From NCBI GenBank assembly GCA_033439265.1, contig JAVTVX010000012.1, forward strand, positions 36,768,261 through 36,832,260: 64,000 bases of DNA, written 5' to 3'. Made by a program: the position numbers and the translations under genes. The notes under the pieces are model-generated. The model made no database searches. It had not been told where the DNA came from and saw only the letters and a program-made list of their open reading frames with translations. This stretch comes from Dillenia suffruticosa (taxonomy: Eukaryota; Streptophyta; Magnoliopsida; Dilleniales; Dilleniaceae). Positions 49,938-64,000 of this stretch are shown in pieces. Position 1 is the stretch's first letter. Every line of letters starts with the position of its first letter.

Positions 49938-50778
49938 ATGGGAGAAACTGCTTGAATTTTAGACTTATTAATTACTTGTGTTGTTATTTTTTATTATGCA
50001 GAGAAGTTAAGTAATTTATTTAGAATAAATTAATACATTTATTAAAATTTTCAAACAATATCGAATTTTGATATTTTGAAAAAAAAAAAAAAAAAAACTT
50101 CTTACCATATAAACCAAAGCGTTTCGATGTACTCATACTTCAAAACTAGTTGTTAAAAGAGATTATTTTCATATTTATATACTTTATATCCTTTATTTTT
50201 ATTTAGTAAAGATTTAATATACGAAAACGAATTATATAAAAGATGGGTTGGGTTTCTAGTACAAGTAATCTCAAATTTTAAGAAGGTTTTGGAGACAGAA
50301 AAAGCCTTGTAGGTGAGCCAAAGGTTTAAACCGTACTTGGATGGTGACAAAAATTTGGAGATGTTTACACATGGGGCGTGGGGGAATGGAGACTTGGAAA
50401 CTTTGATGGCAATTGAAAATGGATCCCTCGTGGGGGCCCATCATTTGTTTATGGTGCACAATTGCTTCTTTCCCCAATGTGGGGCAAGAGAAATGGCTTG
50501 AATTTAAGTCCCCCTTTTATGCTCGTACACCACATGGGAAGAGATTCAAATGTTTGATTTAAAGTTTCATATGGGCCTGTCCCGTATTTCTTTTTAGAGT
50601 TTTGGGTTTTGTGTTTTGATTGTCTTGTGAAATCAAATTTTGAGGTAAAAATGAAAAAAAAAATCATATTCTATTTTGTTGGTAATTGAAACTCGTCCTG
50701 ATAATGAGCCGACGCAAATATAAGAATTTTCTGTGGCAACCCAAATCTCGATCCTTGAAAATGTGTACGTATATATAT

Positions 50779-50956
50779 TTTTTATTATATCGATCGATAT
50801 CCGAATCTACAGTCTTATTAATTCAGTTTGATTGTTTGTCCAATCTATTTTAAGGATCAATTTTTTTAACGCAATCTTTTTTATTTTCAAGTTTAACACT
50901 CAAAAGTTAATTAATAGAACCAACACCCTTAATCTCTAGGCCAATTGTCCATAAGT
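50779..50956 (-). mobile_element. SINE, minus strand
   Basis: The flanks are imperfect direct repeats of about 20 bp (GAAAATGTGTACGTATATAT at 50757 and GAAAATGAGTACATATATAT at 50957). A T/A-rich tail lies at the left and an interior of about 178 bp follows; on the minus strand it ends AATCGGATATCGATCGATAT, as in the other copies. The B-box-like part is degraded. Confidence 0.65.
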
Positions 50957-51100
50957 GAAAATGAGTACATATATATTTATAAGTTTTAATTAGTGTAACA
51001 TAGTTTAAATAAATAGTTAATCAAAAGATATGAATCCTAGCATGTGTCGTAGTGACAATGCATGTACATATTGGCCATGAAATGACAATACAAGAATCAT

Positions 51101-51291
51101 TTGAATGTTGGTTCAGGGACTGACGCCTCTTAATCATGATCGGGAGTTCGATCCCCATGGAAATGGAAAAATCAGCACTGAGAGATCTGTTCCTCAATTA
51201 GACCCTACAAGGGATCGACACAAATTAGTCGGGATGAATTTCTAAATACTAAATTGATGACCTAACCAATGTACTAAAAAAAAAAAAAAAG
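51101..51291 (+). mobile_element. SINE, plus strand
   Basis: It begins with a tRNA-like head (GGTTCAGGGACTGACGCCTC and a clear B-box-like GAGTTCGATCCC). It has the family middle (GAAAAATCAGCACTGAGAGA followed by TCTGTTCCTC) and family 3' part (TTAGTCGGGATGAATTTCTA followed by AATACT), and ends in about 15 A. A short target duplication (GAATCAT at 51094-51100 and after the tail) is weak. Sequence features are strong. Confidence 0.75.
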
Positions 51292-51765
51292 AGAATCATA
51301 TGACTGCATGAGACCCATCTCAAACCGATAAAGATTATACCAATATGCATACTATGACGCTCATTGTCATCTTGATGGCCTGAATACTTGAATTTCCTTT
51401 GCATTTCAAAAGGCTTTGTTTTTTAACTATAAAAATAAAAAAGTTATCCACAAAAAAAAAGCTCTTGGAAATTATGAGTTCAAAAGTTCACTCGTTACTT
51501 TTACCATTTTTTGTTAAAAAAATGATGGAATCATACAATAAAAAATATAATTATTTAGGCTATTAAAAACCCTTCTTTGATCGTACATTACAGCTTTCGC
51601 TGACCGGGACAAAATATGTCATAATTTGAGTGTTGGTATATTCTATCTTTTAATTAAAGATTTTAGATTTAAATTCTAAAATTAATAAAAAAAAAATTTA
51701 AAAAAATCAATCTAAAAATAGATTCCATAGGAAAAATAAGAAGAAGAAGAAGAAGAGAGTGAGAG

Positions 51766-51977
51766 ACCAACATTCGTTGACACAGTTGGTCAAGAGAGCT
51801 ACGTCCAATTTTTTATACTTGGGTTTAACTCGGCATAGTAGCGAGAAAAAATCAATGTTGAGAGATCTATCTCGGTAAAGTGAGTCCTATAGTTATTGGT
51901 TTAGATTTAGTGGAGATGAAATCTTAAATACTAGACAGCGGTAAGGTCAGGTAAAAAAAAAAAAAAAAAAAAAAACA
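51766..51977 (+). mobile_element. SINE, plus strand, long poly-A tail
   Basis: The head (CACAGTTGGTCAAGAGAGCT followed by ACGTCC) matches the head of the SINE at 14674-14869. Shared middle (GAGAAAAAATCAATGTTGAG and AGATCTATCTC) and 3' part (TTTAGATTTAGTGGAGATGA then AATCTTAAATACT) follow, and a tail of about 22 A ends the copy. An 8-bp direct repeat AGTGAGAG (51758-51765 and 51978-51985) flanks it. The long tail suggests a younger copy. Confidence 0.82.
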
Positions 51978-52427
51978 AGTGAGAGTAAAAGATGACACAG
52001 ATAACTACGGCAGTGGCTGAAACACACGGTGGTCCACAAAATTTATTTATTTATTAATTCCCTAAAAATGAAAAATCGAAGAGGAATGGCATGACACTAA
52101 ATGGATAAAATATTAAATTTATGTGACCTTATTATGTTTTGAATATTTTTTTATTTAATTTAAATAATATTTCAAACAATTAAAAAATTATTCAAATTTA
52201 AAATTTAAAATTTATTATTAATATACAACAACAAATTTCTTATAATGCAAGATTAGTAGCAGAAAACTAGTTGAAAGATCATTTCCAGTTTTGTTGTTCC
52301 AAAGTTGTGAAACTGCATGGCACAATTGTATTAGGTACTAGACTGGATTGCAAGTAGCATATTTTTCTCCATCTCTGTCTGAATATCTTCAATCCCTTTC
52401 GCCACCAGCTTGTGGTGTGTCTTTGTA

Positions 52428-52438
<11 letters not shown>

Positions 52439-52459
<21 letters not shown>
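52439..52459. repeat. CT microsatellite
   Basis: A CT run of about ten units lies before ORF 52468-52800 (110 aa, plus strand). That ORF has no recognisable domain, and I do not call it a gene. Confidence 0.7.
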
Positions 52460-52461
<2 letters not shown>

Positions 52462-52864
52462 ACTTCATTGGGAGATGTTCTGTTACCAATGTGTTTCCCC
52501 TGTTTCTTGCAAAGAAGCTATTTTGGGAGGGCTTTAAGATGTGACATTTTCCTAACGTCTCTTTCCACCATGGTCCAATTTCTATCCCCTCATACCCTCC
52601 TCTTTTTGGATATTGCTCTGTGCAGGACTGTAGCCAGTGGTATATGCACTCATACCCCTGTTTTCTACCATAATTTCGAGCTTATAAATGTATACCTGCT
52701 TCTTTGGGATACAACTTCTGTAAAATCCTTAAGTCAAATTTCATTTGAAGTTAATACTAAATTACTTTTGCTTAAGAGAATAACTTTAGCGTCACCCTGA
52801 AAGAATTGATTTTTTCTTTTTCCATATTTAACATTTAAAAATATTGTTAAGGATGTTCTTTCTA

Positions 52865-53055
52865 ATTTTTTTTTTATACTATACCAATCGGTATTCGGAG
52901 TCGTACTCTAATTAATCCAATTTAAAACTTACAGTAATCCATTTAAGGGGCTACATTCCTAACGTAGTTTACTTTATGCTTAAGTCACGAGTTGAATCCG
53001 AAATCTTGATTAAGGGATCTAATGTCATATCTCACTATAACAACTGACCGTTGTA
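52865..53055 (-). mobile_element. SINE, minus strand
   Basis: The flanks are a 12-bp target duplication with one mismatch (ATGTTCTTTCTA at 52853-52864, ATATTCTTTCTA at 53056-53067). On the minus strand, the head has an A-box-like TATAGTGAGATATGACA and a B-box-like CGGATTCAACTC. The 3' end reads GAATACCGATTGGTATAGTA before a poly-A tail (T run at 52867-52874 on the plus strand). Confidence 0.82.
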
Positions 53056-53629
53056 ATATTCTTTCTATGATTTTTTAACAAAAATGATTTTAAATTGTCT
53101 ACATAAATATGTATTTTTTTTATTCATAATTTATCGTTATTCTCTAAAAATAGTGATGGTTCTTGATTGGAGAAATAAAAAAGAAATAAAATAAAGGGCT
53201 ATTCATTGGTTTAATTCTCTTACTATTTTTGCCCCAAGAAATGATATTTGAAGGGAAAAAATTAGGGATTAATGACACGATAATTGCTTTAAAATTAGAA
53301 GATGAAAATTTAACTCTCCTGGCCATGAAGATTATGTGTTTGGTTGGTTTAAAATTTCAGAAGCTAACTATTTTTAAAATACAATTTTTTTTTATTATTA
53401 TTATTGGAAATAATGGCCAGCTTGTGGTTTGTGTTCCCTCTATTCTAACAGGGCAAAAGTTACATAAATAAATTAGAGTAACGAGGTAAAATGCTTTTTT
53501 GATGGGACAGCAACGTTGAATAATTTTGGGTGGGGGCGGAAGGTGAATCGGAGGATGTGGGGAGTTCAGAATCTTGGGGGAACTTTGCATGCGATCATAG
53601 TGCCCGTAGCCGATGAGATGCGACCCGTA

Positions 53630-53970
53630 TATTTTTTATAAGATATTCAGATTTATAATTTAATTAATTTATTTTAAATATTTATAAAAAAATTATTTAA
53701 AAATGGTTCTCCCAACACAATATTTATTATTTTGAAATTTTAAATTTTAAATTTAATTAAAAGATTTAATACTATGTTTCATTAAATTAGTTATGCATTG
53801 ATAGATGCAATCCGATTAATTCGATTTAAGTATCTATGAAAATTCTATTTAGAAGTGGTTCTCTCAGTAAAATATTTGTCATTATGAAGTTTTAAATTTA
53901 TAATTTAATTAAAAAATTTAACATTATATTTTATTAAATTAACTATAAATTGATTGATGCAACCTATATA
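53630..53970. repeat. Two adjacent degraded SINE-like units
   Basis: A block of about 150 bp with GGTTCTC(C/T)CA-ACA, TTTAATTAAAA-ATTTAA and ATTAAATTAR-TATG/AAATTGAT occurs at about 53660-53810 and again at 53811-53970. The unit resembles minus-oriented SINE 3' sequence (GATTAATTCGATTTAAGTAT). Ends and duplications could not be defined. Confidence 0.45.
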
Positions 53971-54111
53971 CGAAGGACCCAAGAAAGGGTATTACTTACT
54001 TTGGGAGAAATTAATCCACATGTGGTCACAAGGTCATTATACAACATGGCCTTTCCCAATGGGCACGTGAATAAGAATTCAAGGGCATGAAGTGAGCTGT
54101 AGAAAGGCAAT

Positions 54112-54325
54112 TTTTTTTTTTTTTTTTTTTTTTTGTGATCTCCTGGACTTGATCCATTATTAATTATCTAGAGTTTTGTTTCGATTAATTTCGATCGAAC
54201 TGCTGTTGGATTCTAATATGGAGGGAGCTCTACAAATATCGTTTTTTTCACTATCAAGATTCGAATCCCGATTTTTGGTATAAAGTATTAATACTATTCT
54301 CATTAGACTAACGAAACGTTGGTAC
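54112..54325 (-). mobile_element. SINE, minus strand
   Basis: A perfect 13-bp target duplication GTAGAAAGGCAAT flanks it (54099-54111 and 54326-54338). On the minus strand, the head has an A-box-like CGTTAGTCTAATGAG and a good B-box GGATTCGAATC. A T run of about 24 on the plus strand (54112-54135) is the poly-A tail. About 214 bp in total. Confidence 0.88.
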
Positions 54326-54840
54326 GTAGAAAGGCAATGTGACCATATCTAAGATGAACAGTGGAAGCTTTGAGGGCTTTTCCTACCGTTGTGAAAAATA
54401 ACATAAAATAGAAGAGGGAAAGTTTATTATAATTTTCTTTATTGACCTCTCACTACAAAAGAAAAAAAAAAATGGAGCTTTCCTGATATATATATATATA
54501 TATATATTTATCTTTTTCAACATTTATTAATATCTATAAAATTTAGACCAATACAAGAGAAAATTTCAATATTAATATACTTCTTGGCATATTATTGTCG
54601 AGAGAGAGACTCTTCGAGAACTATACAACATGTTTCTTGGCATTACAATCACTTTTCAAAGTTAAAGCCAAAACTGGTTACCTAGATTAGGTGATTTCTA
54701 AACACCCTTACCGCACACAAACACACTCTCTACTACAACAAAAACCATTTCTTGACACGAACTTTCTTCCCACAACCTATTCCTCCAAGGCATACCTCAA
54801 AAGAGAGCTCATTCTATCTCAAGTTGGCCTACAACCTCTT

Positions 54841-55018
54841 TTTTTTTTAATTACTAATTGATATTCAGATTTTACTCAATTAACTCGATCCGACTACTGT
54901 AATATATATCAAAAAATTGATTTTTTCAAATTTCATATTTTTATTTTCATAATTTAAATTCAAAATTTATAATTAAGAAAATATAACAATATACTATTAC
55001 TCTCGTATGAGTTTGGTA
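54841..55018 (-). mobile_element. SINE, minus strand
   Basis: A perfect 17-bp target duplication TTGGCCTACAACCTCTT flanks it (54824-54840 and 55019-55035). The interior of 178 bp starts with a T run on the plus strand (tail). On the minus strand, its 3' part reads GGATCGAGTTAATTGAGTAA followed by AATCTGAATATC, the common motif of the family. The head is degraded (CATACGAGAGTAATAG, then TTTTGAATTTAAAT). Confidence 0.88.
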
Positions 55019-55229
55019 TTGGCCTACAACCTCTTGGCATACAGGATAGGGCACTTTTTCTTCTAAATCATCCAAGACCAAGAGGGACATTCTATCTTAC
55101 AATAGAAAAATTCATAGTTTATTTGTAAAAGCTTGTACACCCTGTTATGGCAAAGTAGTACGGGAGGAAAAAAGTTTACTGCAAGACGGATTTTTCCCCT
55201 TTTTGAAAAAGAGTTTTTTGTATTACTCT

Positions 55230-55401
55230 TTTTTTTTTATTGAATGAATTGATATTTAAATTTATATTTTGACTAATTTAGTTTAACTTATTATTAGACT
55301 CTTTTTTAAGAAGAACTCTTTTATTATAATTTTTTTATTTTTAAATTTAAATTTAAATTTTAATTAAGAAATCTAATACTCTAATTAATTATGAGTTGGT
55401 C
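55230..55401 (-). mobile_element. SINE, minus strand
   Basis: A 13-bp target duplication TTTGTATTACTCT flanks it (55217-55229 and 55402-55414). A T run at the left is the tail. The interior of 172 bp shares the arrangement of its neighbours, including GATATTTAAATTTATATTTT and TTTAATTAAGAAATCTAATA. Confidence 0.8.
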
Positions 55402-56023
55402 TTTGTATTACTCTAGTCGTGGTTAGAGTCGTCTCTTTTTAAGGAAATGCATCATAATTTCCTCTCCTAAATGTACTAAAAGATGTTCCTTTAGAAAAAT
55501 TGACTTGTCAAGCTTTTCCTTTTCCTTTTCCTCCTTGTACCGTCAAGTTACAATGGGTCACGGGGGGTTGAATATAATTTTAATGGCAAGGTGATAATAA
55601 GATTAGGACACATTCTTTTAGGCAACCTGTTGTCTTTATTAGACTTGGTCTCTTTCATGTAGTTCCCCTTCTTTTTTAGTTTATTTATTTATTTATTGGA
55701 GTGTTATTTGTTGCATAGTGTTTGTGAAGGTAGCGGATTATAGATCCTGGTAGATGTGCTAAAAATGGACCTTTCATGTCAACCATGCCTTATGAACTAG
55801 CATTTCTGAAGTAGACAATTCTTTCAATCAAGAGTTGCTTTTGTGATTGGTCCCGCTCATGCAGTTTGGACAGACTGTTTATCCCAGTTCTTCCTTTTTT
55901 TTTTTTGGTATGTCAAAGAGTTTCGTACCAAAGACATCTAAAAACGAAGAAAACGGTATAGTTTATTGTTTAACACTTTAACCCTTTAACCCCTATTTAT
56001 TTTTTGAGCAAAAGGTCTCGATT

Positions 56024-56204
56024 TTTTTTTATATCATGGTTTGATTACCACCCGGTATCTAAAATTTCATTCCGATTAATCTGAATCGATCGCTATAGGA
56101 TCTAATTTGTGGGGATAGATCTCCCAACATTATTTTTTCTGTATCTAAGTCAAGCTCCTGACCTAATTAAGGGACAAAGATACCCATTTCATATACGCCT
56201 TGAC
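56024..56204 (-). mobile_element. SINE, minus strand
   Basis: The flanks are an imperfect 16-bp target duplication (GCAAAAGGTCTCGATT at 56008-56023, GCAAAGGGTCTCATTC at 56205-56220). On the minus strand it carries the shared middle GTTGGGAGATCTATCCCC and 3' part AATCGGAATGAAATTTTAGA, followed by TACCGGGTGG and an A-rich tail. Confidence 0.8.
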
Positions 56205-56329
56205 GCAAAGGGTCTCATTCAAGGAGCTACCGTGCACTCTTTCATGGGTAACTACTTTTAGGCAAACCTCCCGGCCATCTTTGCAGCCCCAGCTCCTAGG
56301 GCCTTATCTTGGTGATCCAGGCTCTTTCC

Positions 56330-56432
56330 CTCTCAATGACAAAGCTCATCCCCCATCATTTTTCCCTCTCAATGACAAAGCTTATCCCCCATCATTTCAG
56401 GACGAAGCTTATCCCCCGTCATTTCCCCGGTT
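56330..56432. repeat. Three short tandem repeats in a 117-aa ORF
   Basis: TTTCCCTCTCAATGACAAAG followed by CTCATCCCCCATCAT occurs twice, with a shortened third copy (GACGAAGCTTATCCCCCGTC). They lie in a plus-strand ORF (56200-56553) that reads FPLNDKAHPPSF repeats. The ORF begins inside the SINE duplication and has no known domain. A CCTATATAACA box at 56543-56553 could be a promoter of a decayed LTR. Coding status is doubtful. Confidence 0.5.
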
Positions 56433-56892
56433 GAGAGGGATAGTTACACTGGTCGTTCCTCACGCCCTTGTGAGTCGTACATTACGACTTCTGAACTCCA
56501 TGGGGCATTCGACAGAAGTGGTTTTATTGCGGTTAATTCCTGAGCCTATATAACAGCACGTGTAAGAATGCAGACACTAGAATAAACTAAAATTAAGTAA
56601 AAAATGTTATGAAAAAAGATAATAGTAATGCAATGATAATTCTAGTTTCTCTCATAAAAAAAAATGTCTTACTTGCAAAATCTTATCTTTTTTTTTACTA
56701 AAAAGCTTTACTTTATTCAAAAAATTTTTACAAAAAAAGAGAATAAAAATACAGACAAATTAAAAAATCAAGATTTCTTTTTTTTTTTTTTTGGATGAAA
56801 AAGAGACAAGATTTCCCAGACATAAAAACGGCAAAACTTGACTAAGCCAAACCCACGGGCCTATAAAAGGCCACCTAGCCCACATAAATGAT

Positions 56893-57070
56893 TTTTTTTT
56901 TGGGGGCACTTTAACTATTAAAATTCGAAAATCTAATCTAAACTAACAATAAGATTCAATTTAAAAGTTAACTCTCCTGACATCCTTTTTTTTCGTTCTT
57001 AATACTTGAATTCCAAACTCGATTAAGAAAGTCTAGCGACGCATCACTGGACTCATTGTTCATTCGTATC
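56893..57070 (-). mobile_element. SINE, minus strand
   Basis: A 12-bp target duplication with one mismatch flanks it (CACATAAATGAT at 56881-56892, CATATAAATGAT at 57071-57082). A T run at the left is the tail. The interior includes ACTCGATTAAGAAAGTCTAG and GAATTCCAAACTCG, the minus-oriented head region. About 250 bp downstream of the PFP stop codon, so it may lie in that gene's 3' untranslated or flanking DNA. Confidence 0.78.
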
Positions 57071-57325
57071 CATATAAATGATAAGCTAAGAGAATAACCC
57101 ACCCCCTTTTTTTTTTTTTTGGGTGAAGGAATAACCCTCCCCATTGGGGGAAAAGGCATAAAAATTCCAAAATTGATAAAAAGAACTTCGTAGTTTATTA
57201 AATATGGCTTCCCACAAAATTATGGGTTCAACTAGCGGTCTATCACAATCACTCCTAATTAAAATCTTAAGTGGAAGTCATAATAGAACTTCTCTCTTTT
57301 GGGGGAGAACTCAAAACAGCGTGCC

Positions 57326-63781
<6,456 letters not shown>

Positions 63782-63910
63782 GATTTTTGTCGAAGACTAG
63801 AACTCAACTTTAATCTAGAGAGAGGGAGAGGGAGAGGGAGAGGGAGAGGGTACTAGAAAAGCGAATTGAGAGGGTTTTGTTTTATGCTTCTCTCTATATA
63901 GATTTCTCTC
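63782..63910 (-). promoter_or_regulatory. Leader and candidate TATA box of PFP-beta
   Basis: Upstream of the start codon, the plus strand has repeated GAGAGG units (63821-63851), so the mRNA leader would be CCTCTC-rich. A TCTATATAGA at 63893-63902 is a plausible TATA box, about 115 bp from the ATG, with further CT/GA words around it. The transcription start is inferred. Confidence 0.5.
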
Positions 63911-64000
63911 TCTAGAAGTCCTGATTTTCGGGGTGGTGTTAGGTGCGAATCGGGCGAGGCGATGCGATGCGATGCGGTATGGGCTTCGTAGTTTTTGTCT

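Larger units (their letters stand above)
47018..50756. other. AT-rich intergenic DNA with several tandem repeats
   Basis: No gene is supported. Contents: a 23-bp repeat (47938-48007), a T run (48550-48564), a 69-bp duplication (49600-49737), a long TTC microsatellite (49855-49937) and an A run (50079-50097). The stretch 48600-48850 is GC-richer and may be a decayed insertion. ORFs of 60-84 aa here are low-complexity or repeat-derived. Confidence 0.5.

Noticed and set aside
52468-52800. 110-aa plus-strand ORF
   Set aside because: It follows a CT microsatellite, lies in a SINE-rich zone, and has no known domain or splice partner.

Overview
This window is plant nuclear DNA, almost certainly from a eudicot or other broad-leaved angiosperm. 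It is AT-rich. Its genes are split by AT-rich GT-AG introns, GA/CT microsatellites sit in leader regions, and SINEs, MITEs, a CACTA element and Ty3/gypsy and Ty1/copia remnants are common. The species cannot be determined. There are no bacterial operons, CRISPR arrays or viral genomes.

Four protein-coding genes are supported, all on the minus strand. From right to left: a 16-exon gene for the beta subunit of pyrophosphate-dependent phosphofructokinase (57326-63781, 560 aa); an intronless gene for a proline-rich, basic, glycine-rich protein with an ADELF motif (39239-40366, 375 aa); a 14-exon gene for a predicted organellar AAA ATPase (29015-36980, 599 aa); and a 4-exon gene for a p47/SHP1-type UBX adaptor of the PUX3/PUX4 kind (17374-24318, 298 aa). 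For the three spliced genes I followed reading phase through every GT-AG junction, and all junctions close without a stop. From memory, the PFP-beta, AAA ATPase and PUX4 homologues have the same relative order on Arabidopsis chromosome 4, so this may be a conserved block. The four genes do not form a pathway.

Layout: 1-6.4 kb is AT-rich intergenic DNA with no credible gene. 6.4-11.5 kb is a decayed Ty3/gypsy element with gag-protease remnants on the minus strand, an ~88-bp tandem array, an antisense accessory-ORF remnant and LTR-like ends; a hAT-type MITE is nested in the left LTR. 11.5-17.4 kb holds a second copy of that MITE and a well-delimited SINE. 17.4-24.3 kb is the PUX gene with a 5.7-kb, repeat-rich first intron. 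24.3-29.0 kb is intergenic. 29.0-37.0 kb is the AAA gene. 37-40.5 kb contains a SINE and the intronless gene. 40.5-57.3 kb is a transposon-rich intergenic stretch containing a copia RT/RNase H remnant, a complete non-autonomous CACTA element and a dense cluster of about nine SINEs in 6.3 kb. The window ends with the PFP gene and its GA/CT-rich leader.

I found no convincing undescribed molecular system. The most interesting structures are the SINE cluster, the gypsy remnant combining a tandem array with an antisense ORF, and the MITE pair with target duplications and a paralogous empty site.
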